Shown: one piece after another, positions 1 through 8,468 of the stretch
Layout: the number at the start of each line of letters is the position of its first letter
Position numbering within the stretch: position 1 is the stretch's first letter
Origin: DATIHQ01 sp035480535
GTDB taxonomy: Bacteria > Chlamydiota > Chlamydiia > Chlamydiales > SM23-39
NCBI GenBank assembly: GCA_035480535.1
Contig: DATIHQ010000111.1
Location: 1-12,228, forward strand
Reading direction: 5' to 3'
Length of the DNA stretch: 12,228 bases
Translations under genes and position numbers: made by a program
Notes under the pieces: generated by a model
Database searches by the model: none
Told to the model about the DNA's origin: nothing
What the model saw: the letters and a program-made list of their open reading frames with translations, nothing else

Positions 1-1835
1 TTTCGGCTGCGATGAAATTAGCCGAGAAAGATTGTCTAATCAAGTTGATTTCCGTCACTGCGGTGCGAAGGTCTCATTCAGTTTGCGCGCAGGGGGGATT
101 CAATATCGCGATCAATTTGAGCGGAGAGGGGGATTCTCCGATCATTCACGCCTACGATACGATCAAAGGGGGCGATTTTCTCGCCAATCAACCCCCCGTC
201 CTCGAAATGTGCATGGCAGGGCCTGGCATTTTACGGATGATGGAGAAAATGGGGTGTCCTTTCAATCGAACTCCCGAAGGGCATGTCGTCTTCCGCCGTT
301 TTGGAGGAACTCTATATAATAGGACAGCCTTTTGCGGCGGTTCAACAGGCCAGCAACTTCTCTATGCGCTTGATGAGCAGGTGAGAAGAAGAGAAGTGAG
401 TGGCGCAATCGAAAAATTCGAACACCATGAATTTTTGCGGCTCATCCTCGATAAAGAGGGGCGAACTCGCGGCATTGTGATGCACGATCTTCTCAATCTG
501 AAACTGCAAGTCTTGAAAGCCGATGCGGTGGTTTTTGCGACGGGTGGACTTGGGCTGATTTACAAAAAATCGACGAACTCCACCTTTTGCACGGGAGCTG
601 CCAATGGGCGGCTTTACATGCAGGGAATGAAATACGCCAATGGGGAATTCATCCAGATTCACCCCACCTCCATTCCCGGGGAGGATAAGATGAGGCTGAT
701 TTCAGAGACGGTGCGCGGCGAAGGGGCGCGAATCTGGGTCTATGGAGACTCTTCAAAGAAAATTCAATTTCCCGACGGCTCGATGAAACCGTGTGGGAAA
801 ACGGGAGAACCTTGGTATTTCCTGGAGGAAATGTACCCCGCATTTGGGAATTTAGTGCCTCGCGATATTGGATCGCGTGAAGTGCTCAGAGTTTGTGAGG
901 CAGGCCTTGGCGTTGGGGGAAAATTGCAGGTATTTCTCGATGCGACCCATCTTCCCCCTGAAAGGCAGCATCGGCTTGAATCGGTTCTTGAGATCTACCA
1001 AAAATTCACAGGCGATGACCCCCGTAAAAAGCCGATGAAAATTTGTCCGGCCGTTCATTATACGATGGGGGGCGCCTGGATCGATTGGCCGGCAGCGGAT
1101 GATCCAGATCGATGGACTCGTTTTAGACAAATGACGAATCTCACAGGTTGTTTCGGTGCTGGCGAATCAGAATATCAATACCACGGGGCCAATCGCTTAG
1201 GGGGGAATTCTCTTCTCTCCTGCATTTTTGGAGGTCTTGTCGCGGGTGTTGAGGTGCCTCGTTATATTGCAAGCCTGAGTTCCAGTTATACCGATACTCC
1301 CGATGCTGTTTTTCAAGATGCATTGGAAAAAGAAGAGGAAATCCAAAGAGATCTGTTAAGCCGCGAAGGGCCTGAGAATGTGCATGAGCTTCACGACGAG
1401 TTATCTGACTATATGGTTCGCTATGCAAGTGTAAAAAGAGATAATCCCGATCTTGAAAAGACAATGGCAAAAATTAAAGAGATCCGGGAGCGCTACAAAC
1501 ATATTTCCCTATCGGATCGAGGGAAAAAGTTAAATCAGACGTATGTGTTTGCCCATCAATTTAGGGCGATGTTGGAAATTGCCTTGGTGATCGTGAAAGG
1601 GGCTCTCCTTAGAAATGAATTCCGCGGGGCTCATTTTAAGCCCGAATTTCCTGAACGGGATGACGTGCATTGGCTGAAAACGACGATTGCGAGCTACGAT
1701 CCAAAAGAACCGGTGATTGCGTATGAACCTGTTGACATTCGCCATCTGGACCCGATAAAGAGGGATTATACTCACGCAAAGAAAATAAAGCCGACGTTGA
1801 AGAACATTCCAGCCAATATACAACTGCCGATATGA
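1..1835 (+). CDS. sdhA: Succinate dehydrogenase flavoprotein subunit SdhA, 5'-truncated by the window edge
   Basis: SdhA oxidises succinate to fumarate in the TCA cycle and passes electrons via FAD to SdhB at the inner membrane. The frame is open from base 3 (S-A-A-M-K...), so the ATG at 12 is internal: the FAD-binding GxGxxG loop that normally precedes it lies off the window. Counting from that Met, I see the covalent-FAD histidine in RSHSVCAQGG (H22), substrate-binding HPT (H217), the RGEGAR loop (235-240), the proton-shuttle arginine in VPRDIGSRE (R284), HYTMGG (H349) and HGANRLGGNSLL (R395). All expected catalytic residues are intact, and the 607 visible residues plus a short missing N-terminus fit the family. 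The sequence is of the B. subtilis/Chlamydia type (KGGDFLANQ, PFNRTPEG, TGQQLLYALDEQ) rather than the E. coli type. It overlaps sdhB by 4 bases (ATGA), indicating translational coupling; sdhC is expected just upstream. Confidence 0.96.
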   Translation, partial: SAAMKLAEKDCLIKLISVTAVRRSHSVCAQGGFNIAINLSGEGDSPIIHAYDTIKGGDFLANQPPVLEMCMAGPGILRMMEKMGCPFNRTPEGHVVFRRFGGTLYNRTAFCGGSTGQQLLYALDEQVRRREVSGAIEKFEHHEFLRLILDKEGRTRGIVMHDLLNLKLQVLKADAVVFATGGLGLIYKKSTNSTFCTGAANGRLYMQGMKYANGEFIQIHPTSIPGEDKMRLISETVRGEGARIWVYGDSSKKIQFPDGSMKPCGKTGEPWYFLEEMYPAFGNLVPRDIGSREVLRVCEAGLGVGGKLQVFLDATHLPPERQHRLESVLEIYQKFTGDDPRKKPMKICPAVHYTMGGAWIDWPAADDPDRWTRFRQMTNLTGCFGAGESEYQYHGANRLGGNSLLSCIFGGLVAGVEVPRYIASLSSSYTDTPDAVFQDALEKEEEIQRDLLSREGPENVHELHDELSDYMVRYASVKRDNPDLEKTMAKIKEIRERYKHISLSDRGKKLNQTYVFAHQFRAMLEIALVIVKGALLRNEFRGAHFKPEFPERDDVHWLKTTIASYDPKEPVIAYEPVDIRHLDPIKRDYTHAKKIKPTLKNIPANIQLPI

Positions 1836-2605
1836 TGGGAAAATTCACCCTGCGCATTTTTCGAGGAGTCCCCGGCGAACAATATTGGGAAGAATTTGAG
1901 CTCGATCGCACCTCCGATGCCAATGTCATTTCTTGTCTGATGCGCATTCAACAAACTCCCATCAATAAAAAGGGGGAAAAAACGACCCCCGTTGCTTGGG
2001 AACAGGGCTGTCTGGAAGAAGTATGTGGCTCTTGCTCCATGCTCGTAAATGGAAAGCCGAGACAAGCTTGCACCGCTCTCATTGAAAATTATATCAAAAG
2101 CACTGGCTCCACGACCGTCATCTTGGCTCCCTTTACAAAATTTCCCCTGATCCGCGACTTATGTGTCGATCGAACCAGCATGTTCGATGCCCTAAAGAAA
2201 ATTCGGGGCTGGATTCCGATCGATGGGACTGACGATAATGGGGAATTTGGTCCCCCTGTCAGTCCTGAAGTACAAGAAGCTCTCTATGTTCTTTCCACTT
2301 GCATGACCTGTGGTTGCTGCAGCGAAAGCTGCCCGCAGGTCAATCCCAAATCGGAGTTTATGGGGCCGGCGGCCATGTCCCAAATTCGCCTTTTCAACTC
2401 CAATCCCATTGGAAAGTTGCAGAAATCGGGAAGGCTCCGCGCAGCCCTTGGGGAAGAGGGAATTGCCAATTGCGGCAACGCCCAAAATTGCGCCAAAGTC
2501 TGTCCAAAAAACATCCCCTTAACCGAGTCTCTTGCCCTCATTGGCCGGGAAGCTTCGAAACAAGCGATCAAAGATTTCCTCGGTCTCCCCGACGCCGGGA
2601 AATAA
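1832..2605 (+). CDS. sdhB: Succinate dehydrogenase iron-sulfur subunit SdhB
   Basis: SdhB carries electrons from SdhA flavin to quinone through three Fe-S clusters. The 257-residue length is normal. The N-terminal ferredoxin domain has the [2Fe-2S] cysteines C60, C65, C68 and C80 (CLEEVCGSC...C). The C-terminal helical domain has the [4Fe-4S] motif C157-x2-C160-x2-C163-x3-C167-P, then C214-x5-C220-x3-C224-P, the usual spacing for the [3Fe-4S] ligands and the last [4Fe-4S] ligand. The start ATG at 1832 overlaps the sdhA stop (1833-1835). No Shine-Dalgarno sequence is visible before it, so coupling to sdhA translation is likely. A second ATG follows directly at 1835, so the true start could be either. 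A structured RNA/terminator element begins about 40 bases after the stop. Confidence 0.96.
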   Translation: MMGKFTLRIFRGVPGEQYWEEFELDRTSDANVISCLMRIQQTPINKKGEKTTPVAWEQGCLEEVCGSCSMLVNGKPRQACTALIENYIKSTGSTTVILAPFTKFPLIRDLCVDRTSMFDALKKIRGWIPIDGTDDNGEFGPPVSPEVQEALYVLSTCMTCGCCSESCPQVNPKSEFMGPAAMSQIRLFNSNPIGKLQKSGRLRAALGEEGIANCGNAQNCAKVCPKNIPLTESLALIGREASKQAIKDFLGLPDAGK

Positions 2606-2646
2606 TTTGCTTTTCGTAAATTCCGAGTTAAGGAAGAATGGCCCCT

Positions 2647-2814
2647 TCTCTGCTGTTAGGGATACTCTGAACATCAAACGCCCCTCAACGATAGTTATAA
2701 ATTAGGGGATCTCGACGCCAGGCTGAGGTGAAAGCCCCCCTGGGAAGAGGGTCCCACGTTGACAAACACGGTTGACTGAGCTAATGCCAGACCCCTTTCG
2801 GCGGAGATTTTTTT
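2647..2814 (+). ncRNA. Candidate structured RNA with 6S-like rod architecture
   Basis: No convincing ORF lies in the 250-base gap between sdhB and the efflux operon. Hand folding gives one long rod. A closing stem pairs 2647-2655 (TCTCTGCTG) with 2799-2807 (CGGCGGAGA), then a TT/TT internal loop, then AGGG (2658-2661) with CCCT (2793-2796). A large open bubble follows (2662-2684 and 2763-2792). Next are stems TCAACG/CGTTGA (2685-2690 with 2757-2762), 2706-2712 with 2749-2755, and an apical hairpin CCAGG/CCTGG (2718-2722 with 2739-2743). Seven Ts (2808-2814) follow the closing stem. A roughly 165-nt rod with a central bubble and terminal stem is the hallmark of 6S RNA, which binds the housekeeping RNA polymerase. 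The identity is inferred from shape only. It could instead be an mRNA leader or a long terminator. No strong promoter is visible before it. Confidence 0.42.
2793..2814 (+). terminator. Probable intrinsic terminator: 3' arm of the long stem plus T-run
   Basis: The 3' arm (CCCT, TT, CGGCGGAGA) is followed directly by TTTTTTT at 2808-2814. Its 5' arm is about 140 bases away (2647-2661), with the rest of the RNA fold between. It would end the candidate RNA and any read-through from sdhAB, separating that operon from the efflux genes. There is no compact local hairpin immediately before the T-run, so the strength depends on the long-range fold. Confidence 0.42.
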
Positions 2815-2831
2815 CCTTCCCCCAAAGAACA

Positions 2832-2840
2832 TTCTCCGCT
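2832..2840 (+). repeat. Second copy of the closing-stem 5' arm
   Basis: TTCTCCGCT at 2832-2840 repeats TTCTCTGCT at 2646-2654 with one C/T change. Bases 2833-2839 are perfectly complementary to GCGGAGA at 2801-2807, so this copy can compete for the same 3' arm. It sits 16-24 bases before the start codon of the outer-membrane factor. The repeat is directly visible; any switching role is inference. Confidence 0.4.
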
Positions 2841-2855
2841 ATCTAGAGCCTTAGG

Positions 2856-4277
2856 ATGAGGCGCTGGGTTTTTCTATTTATTCTTTTAACGAGCTGTGCA
2901 AGGGATGCGATTGATCCTCTTTCCCTCGCGCCTTCAACTCCTTATGCTTCTTGGTCTCCTCTTAAAGGGAATACCCTTATTTCCTCCCGCTATTGCCGAA
3001 CGGTGGTTCCCCCAGCTTTCGACACATCTGAGCTCAGTTTAGCTCAGTTAATTGACATCGGCCTGCAAAATAATCCCTCCACGAGGGAAACTTGGGCGCA
3101 AGCGCGCGCTGCTTCTTCGCAATATGGCCAGTCTTTAAGCGGGTTTTACCCGGCCGCATCGGTGAACACGACCTATTTCCGGCAAAAAGGGACGTTCATT
3201 AGCACAACCGCTCCCCAACCCTATTTTTACACTCAGGGAGGGCCAGATCTTCTGATTTCTTACACTCTCTTTGATTTTGGACAAAGAACTGCCGCCGCAA
3301 TGGCAGCGAGAGAGGCTCTTTATTACGCAGACTTTACCCACAATCAAAATATTCAAACCGTGATGCAGACGGTGATGGATGATTACTATAATTATCTCTA
3401 TCAAATGGCTGTCCTCCGAGCGAATGAAGCCAATTTGATCAATGCGCAGAGTTCTTTGGATGCAGCCAATGAGAAATTTTCGCTGGGAATTGCTGCATTG
3501 GGCGATGTGGCTCAAGCTCGAACGCAATATTTGCAATCGAAAATCAATTTAACCACGCAGAAGCAGAATGTGGAAAATGCCTTTGCGCAACTCGCCGTAG
3601 ATATTGGCCTCCCCGCAAATCTCACGTTTAAAGTCCAACCCATGCCGGAACAAATTGTAGCCGATCCGATGCTAGAGAGCGTCGATGCCTTAGTTGCAAG
3701 AGCGCAAGAGTACAGGCCCGATTTCCTTGCAGCGCAGGCAGATCTACGTTCAAAAGAAGCATCTTTAGTGGGAGCTAAACGAGCTGTTCTTCCTGTTTTT
3801 TCCACAGCTTTAGAAACGGGTCATTATTGGTTTCAGCAAGGGTTTGAAGAGACTTTTTTTCATTGGAGCGCATCGATTAGCGTCTCCATGCCTCTTTTCC
3901 AAGGTTTTTATTATAAGAATGGGATTCGAGAAGCGGAGGCGAACGTCGATCTGTCCAAAGCCGAGCTGCTGCAGACAGAACTCTCCATTGTGCAAAATGT
4001 CACAACAGCGCATATGGGAGTGAAAACAGCCGCTCTAAATCTAATTGATTCGGAAGAATATTTGAAAGCAGCCGAATTGGAATTCAACATTGCTCTGACA
4101 AGTTATAAAGCGGGAACATCGACCCTTCTCGATGTCATGTCAGCACAAAGTTCTTTGGCCGATGCCCGCTCTAAAAAGGCGGGTTCCCAAAAAGATTGGT
4201 TTACCTCCCTAGCCGCGATCGCGTATGCGACCGGCTCACTATGTACTGGACCTGAGGATATATGCGAATCGTATTGA
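2856..4277 (+). CDS. TolC-family outer-membrane efflux factor, predicted lipoprotein
   Basis: This is the outer-membrane channel of a tripartite pump, giving export from periplasm to outside. The 473 residues are typical of the OEP/TolC (NodT/OprM-like) family. The N-terminus MRRWVFLFILLTSC has a lipobox L-T-S-C, so Cys14 would be lipidated and anchored. Two OEP repeats are visible: roughly residues 60-250, with KFSLGIAALGDVAQARTQY, and roughly 265-465, with SYKAGTSTLLDVMSAQSSL. Both show the Y/F-xxG-xxxxxDV-xAQ-type helical signature of the family. The ATG at 2856 gives a clean signal peptide; only a weak AGG sits against it and no good ribosome-binding site is seen. It is the first gene of an operon and overlaps the adaptor gene by 16 bases. 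Substrate is unknown. No clear promoter was found between the T-run at 2808-2814 and the start. Confidence 0.92.
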   Translation: MRRWVFLFILLTSCARDAIDPLSLAPSTPYASWSPLKGNTLISSRYCRTVVPPAFDTSELSLAQLIDIGLQNNPSTRETWAQARAASSQYGQSLSGFYPAASVNTTYFRQKGTFISTTAPQPYFYTQGGPDLLISYTLFDFGQRTAAAMAAREALYYADFTHNQNIQTVMQTVMDDYYNYLYQMAVLRANEANLINAQSSLDAANEKFSLGIAALGDVAQARTQYLQSKINLTTQKQNVENAFAQLAVDIGLPANLTFKVQPMPEQIVADPMLESVDALVARAQEYRPDFLAAQADLRSKEASLVGAKRAVLPVFSTALETGHYWFQQGFEETFFHWSASISVSMPLFQGFYYKNGIREAEANVDLSKAELLQTELSIVQNVTTAHMGVKTAALNLIDSEEYLKAAELEFNIALTSYKAGTSTLLDVMSAQSSLADARSKKAGSQKDWFTSLAAIAYATGSLCTGPEDICESY

Positions 4278-5341
4278 TTTTTTTGGTTCTCCTTTGCGGA
4301 TGCCATTCTAAAAAGAAGGAGACGCCGATTCCTACCTTTGCCATTCGCGTGGCAACTGCGCAGATCCAAGACATTCCGATTTTTGTCGAGGGATTGGGAC
4401 ATGTCGATTCGATGACGAGCATTGAAATTCGCTCCCGCATCGAGGGGGAATTGACAGGAGTTTATTTTGTCCAAGGTAAAGAAGTGAAAAAAGGAGATCT
4501 TCTCTTCACCATCGACCCAAAGCCTTATGAAGCAGCTCTAAAACAGGCGAAAGGAACGTTAGAACAAAGTTTGGCCGATCTTGCGATCTCAGAAGAGAAA
4601 GTCAAACGCTATAAGATGCTGGCGAAAGATGAATATTATTCACAGATCGATTACGAAACATTGCAGGCAAATTTCGCAGCCAATATAGGACTTGTAGAGC
4701 AAAATCAGGCGCAAGTCGATAGCGCTGCGATCAATCTCGATTATTGTTGGATTTACGCTCCCATTGATGGGTTGACAGGCCTTTTGCAAATCGATTTTGG
4801 AAATTTGGTGAGCGCAGATGGCCAACAAGAGATGATCACTCTCAATCAAATGGATCCTATTTTCGTCACCTTTAGCATTCCCGAAATCCAACTTCCTAAA
4901 GTGCAAAAATGGATCAAAAAGAATGGCGATCCACTCAAAGTCATGGCCGCTTACGAAGATTTTACGGAGGAGACGTTTGAGGGAAAGCTTTACATGGTCG
5001 ACAATACAGTGGATAACCAGACAGGCATGATCAAGCTTCGAGGCATCTTTGACAATCAAAGTCGAGGCCTTTGGCCAGGGCAATTCATCCGCACCCGCGT
5101 GCAATTGTATGTAGAGAAAAATGCGATTGTGATGCCCTATACAGCTGTGCAATTGACCTTGACGGGTCCAGTTGTCTTTATTGTAAAAGAGGATAACACC
5201 ATTGAGCAGCGAACAATCAAACTCGGCCAAAGACAAGATGACAATGTGATTGTTTTAGAGGGAGTGAAGGCCCATGAAACAGTGGTGACTGAAGGACAGC
5301 TCAATCTCTATACCGGCGCTAAAGTGAGCATAAAGAAATGA
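4262..5341 (+). CDS. RND efflux periplasmic adaptor (membrane fusion protein), predicted lipoprotein
   Basis: This is an AcrA/MexA-type adaptor linking the inner-membrane RND pump to the TolC-like channel. The 359 residues start with MRIVLIFLVLLCGC, a lipobox L-C-G-C that puts the lipidated cysteine at residue 14. Next come the first half of the lipoyl (barrel-sandwich) domain (RSRIEGELTGVYFVQGKEVKKGDLL, about 59-85, shown here as the recognisable core), a short alpha-helical hairpin (about 90-155), the second lipoyl half (WIYAPIDGLTGLL, about 163-175), a beta-barrel domain and a membrane-proximal C-terminal domain ending ...VVTEGQLNLYTGAKV. The start is supported by GAGG at 4254-4257, 4 bases before the ATG. 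It overlaps the upstream gene by 16 bases, and its own stop overlaps the transporter ATG by 4 bases (ATGA), so the three proteins are probably made together. Confidence 0.93.
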   Translation: MRIVLIFLVLLCGCHSKKKETPIPTFAIRVATAQIQDIPIFVEGLGHVDSMTSIEIRSRIEGELTGVYFVQGKEVKKGDLLFTIDPKPYEAALKQAKGTLEQSLADLAISEEKVKRYKMLAKDEYYSQIDYETLQANFAANIGLVEQNQAQVDSAAINLDYCWIYAPIDGLTGLLQIDFGNLVSADGQQEMITLNQMDPIFVTFSIPEIQLPKVQKWIKKNGDPLKVMAAYEDFTEETFEGKLYMVDNTVDNQTGMIKLRGIFDNQSRGLWPGQFIRTRVQLYVEKNAIVMPYTAVQLTLTGPVVFIVKEDNTIEQRTIKLGQRQDDNVIVLEGVKAHETVVTEGQLNLYTGAKVSIKK

Positions 5342-8300
5342 ACCTCTCTGAACCGTTCATCCGCCGCCCCGTGATGACGATTCTCGTCATGGCGACCATT
5401 TTCGTTTTTGGAATTCTCGCCTATCAAGCTTTGCCTGTAAGCGATCTGCCCAATGTCGATATGCCAACCATTGAGGTGACGGTGAGCTATCCAGGCGCAA
5501 GCCCACAAACAATGGCGAACTCGGTCGCCACGCCTTTGGAGCAGCAATTTTCCACAATTGAGGGAATGCAAACGATTTTTTCCTCAAGCAACACAGGATC
5601 GACAAGCATCGTCTTGCAATTCAATCTGGAGCGGAATATCGATGCTGCCTCTACCGATGTTCAGGCTGCAATCAGCCGCGCTGAGCCCAATCTTCCTTCC
5701 GATCTCCCGAATAACCCCGTCTATGAAAAAGTCAATCCAGCTGCGACTCCCATTCTCTATTTTGTTCTTTATTCTGAAAATATGACAGCCGGGCAGCTCT
5801 ATGATTATGGAAATACGTTTATCGGACAGCGCCTCTCGATGGTGGAAGGGGTCTCCCAAGTCATTACTTATGGATCTCCCTATGCGGTTCGCGTCCAAGT
5901 GGATCCAGAAAGACTCGCCGGGATGAATGTAGGGATTAGCGATGTAACGGCTGTTCTTCAAGAAGGAAATGTCGATCTTCCTCTGGGAACTTTATGGGGG
6001 CAGAAGGATGACTGTACTGTCGATGCGGATGGACAACTCTTCACCGCGGAACCTTACGGAGAATTGGTCATCAAAGCCCAAGATGGCACTCTCGTCAAAG
6101 TAAAAGATGTGGGCCGAGCTCTAGATAGCGTCCAAAATGACAAGCTTTTCAATGACTATATCACCAGAGAAGGAAAATATTCCTGCATCATCTTAGGGAT
6201 TCAGAGATTGCCTGGTTCCAATACGATCAAAGTAATTCAAGGGATCAAAAGCATTCTAGAACAGATGAAACCTCAAATTCCCGATACGCTCAAAATCATC
6301 ACCTACTATGACCAATCAAAATCGATCCTAGAAGGGGTGGATGATGTGAAAATGACTCTGGTTTTCGCCTTTATTCTAGTCGTCATCATCATCTATCTCT
6401 TTTTGGGAAAATTGCTCAATACCATCATCCCCGCCCTCGCCATTCCACTGGCCATTTGCGGCACCTGCGCTCTCATGCTTTTCTATGGCTTCAGCATCGA
6501 TCTTCTCTCTTTATTAGCGATCACTCTCTCCATTGGATTTCTCGTCGATGATGCGATTGTCGTTTTGGAGAACAATGTCCGCCATGTGCAAATGGGAGAA
6601 GCTCCTGTCGATGCCTCCATTCGAGGCTCAAAAGAAATCAGTACGACAGTCTTGAGTATGACGCTTTGTCTCACCGCGGCATTTATCCCCATGCTTTTTA
6701 TGGGAGGCGTGGTTGGGAAATTATTTAGAGAATTTGCTGTCACCATTGTCACCGTCGTATTGATTTCAGGATTTATTTCCCTTTCGCTCACCCCTCTTTT
6801 GTGCAGCCGCTTCATTCGGCCCTATGCGAATGAGAAAAAGACACGGATGGAAGAACTCTCTGACCGATTGATGGAACGGATGAGAAATTTCTATAAACCC
6901 CTTCTCATTTGGGCCCTAGATCACCGCCTCATCATGCTCTCTTTAGGCCTCTTCAGCATCGTCTGCTCCGCAGCTCTCTATTTTGTCATTCCCAAAGATT
7001 TCATTCCGGAATATGACGTGGGATTCATTCAAGGATTTACCCTCTCCCGCGATGGGACTTCCCCTTATCTCATGAATAAATATCATGACAAACTCAATGA
7101 AATGATCATGGCAGATCCAAATGTAGATTCAGTGGTCTCTATTAGTTCCTATACAAATCCCAATGAGGGGATTGTTTTCTTGAGCCTGAAACCTTATGCC
7201 GATCGACAACCCCTCGATATGTCGATCAAAGAATTAACGGCCAAAGCGAAAGAAATCCCAGGAATCAATGCCTACTTCTCTTCTATTCCCTTAATCAATC
7301 TTCAAGTGGGAACTACAGCAAAGGCTCTCTATCAATATTCATTGACCAGCATCGATCAGAACAGCCTCTATCAATATGCTCCTCAGCTATTGAATAAAGT
7401 AAAAGCAAACTCCAACTTCTCTCAAGTTTCCTCCGATCTTCGGATCCATCAACCGCAATGGTTTTTGCATATTTTGCGCGATCGAGCCTCCTATTATGGC
7501 ATCACGGCGAAAGACATAGAAGATCTCTTAACCTATGCCTATTCGAATAATAAGATATCTCAAATCAACGGAGTAATTAATCAATACAATGTTTTGATTG
7601 AAACTCTTCCTAAATTTTATAAAGACCCAACTGTTCTTCCCGCGTTGTATATAAAAGCCTCAAAGAGCAATGGATTAATTCCATTAACAGAAAAAACCAG
7701 TACATTAGTTCCTCTAGCAGAAGTTGTTGAGGCAAAAGAAACGGTGGGACCTCTAACGGTGAACCATGTCAATGGCCTTCCGGCAGTAGGCATCTCTTTC
7801 AATCCTGGCGAAGGAGTTCCCCTCGGCACTATGTTAAACACGCTACACAATTTGGCAGCTCAAGACAAACCTCCCCAAATTTATGGACAAGTGATTGGAA
7901 CGGCTCAAATCTTCAACGAATCTCTGAAAAGCCTCTCATTTCTGATGATTCTCTCCTTTTTCGTCATCTATATCGTGCTCGGCATTCTCTATGAAAGTTT
8001 CATCCATCCTCTCACAGTGATGAGCGCTCTTCCTCCCACCCTAGTTGGCGGGCTTTTTTCTCTTTTACTCTTTAGAGAAACGCTTTCTCTTTATTCTTTC
8101 GTGGGGCTTATCCTTCTCATCGGAATCGTTTTGAAAAACGGCATTATGATGGTGGACTTTGCGATCGTCGCTGTCGAAAAAGAGAAAAAAACGCCGCGCG
8201 ATGCCATTATTGAAGCCTCTCTCATCCGTTTTCGTCCCATCTTGATGACAACCCTTGCCGCTATGATGGGCGCTGTCCCCATTGCCTTGGGCATTGGAAG

Positions 8301-8463
8301 CGCCTTTGCAAAAAGCATCCAAGCCTTAGGGATCTGCATCGTAGGGGGATTGATCATCTCCCAGCTTCTCACCCTTCTCCTCACCCCCGTCCTCTACTAT
8401 TACTTCGAGATCCTCCAAGAAAATGCCAAAAACTGGTTAAAGTCCAGGAAGACTGTGACTTAA
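5338..8463 (+). CDS. RND (HAE1/AcrB-type) inner-membrane efflux transporter
   Basis: This is a proton-driven multidrug-type exporter. At 1041 residues it is full length for the HAE1 family. TM1 is about residues 11-29, followed by a large periplasmic porter loop (DLPNVDMPTIEVTVSYPGAS at the start), TM2-TM6 about 339-488, TM7 about 532-552, a second periplasmic loop, and TM8-TM12 about 868-1026. The proton-relay residues are present: D404 and D405 in FLVDDAIVVLEN (TM4) and K933 in GIVLKNGIMMVDFA (TM10), equivalent to AcrB D407/D408/K940. RFRPILMTTLAAMMG (TM11) is also typical. Translation is coupled to the adaptor through ATGA at 5338-5341. It resembles MdtB/MdtC/MexB-like drug pumps more than metal (CusA) pumps, but substrate cannot be told from sequence. 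No frameshift or missing domain is seen. Confidence 0.95.
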   Translation: MNLSEPFIRRPVMTILVMATIFVFGILAYQALPVSDLPNVDMPTIEVTVSYPGASPQTMANSVATPLEQQFSTIEGMQTIFSSSNTGSTSIVLQFNLERNIDAASTDVQAAISRAEPNLPSDLPNNPVYEKVNPAATPILYFVLYSENMTAGQLYDYGNTFIGQRLSMVEGVSQVITYGSPYAVRVQVDPERLAGMNVGISDVTAVLQEGNVDLPLGTLWGQKDDCTVDADGQLFTAEPYGELVIKAQDGTLVKVKDVGRALDSVQNDKLFNDYITREGKYSCIILGIQRLPGSNTIKVIQGIKSILEQMKPQIPDTLKIITYYDQSKSILEGVDDVKMTLVFAFILVVIIIYLFLGKLLNTIIPALAIPLAICGTCALMLFYGFSIDLLSLLAITLSIGFLVDDAIVVLENNVRHVQMGEAPVDASIRGSKEISTTVLSMTLCLTAAFIPMLFMGGVVGKLFREFAVTIVTVVLISGFISLSLTPLLCSRFIRPYANEKKTRMEELSDRLMERMRNFYKPLLIWALDHRLIMLSLGLFSIVCSAALYFVIPKDFIPEYDVGFIQGFTLSRDGTSPYLMNKYHDKLNEMIMADPNVDSVVSISSYTNPNEGIVFLSLKPYADRQPLDMSIKELTAKAKEIPGINAYFSSIPLINLQVGTTAKALYQYSLTSIDQNSLYQYAPQLLNKVKANSNFSQVSSDLRIHQPQWFLHILRDRASYYGITAKDIEDLLTYAYSNNKISQINGVINQYNVLIETLPKFYKDPTVLPALYIKASKSNGLIPLTEKTSTLVPLAEVVEAKETVGPLTVNHVNGLPAVGISFNPGEGVPLGTMLNTLHNLAAQDKPPQIYGQVIGTAQIFNESLKSLSFLMILSFFVIYIVLGILYESFIHPLTVMSALPPTLVGGLFSLLLFRETLSLYSFVGLILLIGIVLKNGIMMVDFAIVAVEKEKKTPRDAIIEASLIRFRPILMTTLAAMMGAVPIALGIGSAFAKSIQALGICIVGGLIISQLLTLLLTPVLYYYFEILQENAKNWLKSRKTVT

Positions 8464-8468
8464 GCAAC

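Noticed and set aside
12..14. ATG at base 12 as the sdhA start
   Set aside because: The frame is open to base 3 and reads S-A-A-M-K, the usual sequence just after the FAD-binding loop, so this Met is internal and the gene is cut by the window edge.
2759..2787. Perfect -35 TTGACA (2759-2764) with TAATGC 17 bases on as a promoter for the efflux operon
   Set aside because: The -10 match is poor, and the start point would lie just before the T-run and inside the RNA fold.
2704..2796. Cobalamin- or TPP-riboswitch-like fragments (GGTGAAA, GGTCCCAC, AATGCCAG) in the leader of the pump operon
   Set aside because: The order is vaguely similar, but the defining core boxes and their pairing are absent, and the downstream genes do not fit either ligand.
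3031..3050. 10-base tandem AGCTCAGTT(T/A) in the outer-membrane factor gene
   Set aside because: It has only two copies, is not a multiple of three and does not give a protein repeat, so it is probably chance.
4215..4222. GCGATCGC octamer like the cyanobacterial HIP1 repeat
   Set aside because: I noticed only this isolated example, and the gene content does not suggest a cyanobacterium.
4640..5236. 198-residue minus-strand ORF opposite the adaptor gene, and similar long antisense frames elsewhere
   Set aside because: They lie wholly opposite well-supported conserved genes, resemble no family and have no fitting starts or ribosome sites; they reflect codon bias of the sense genes.
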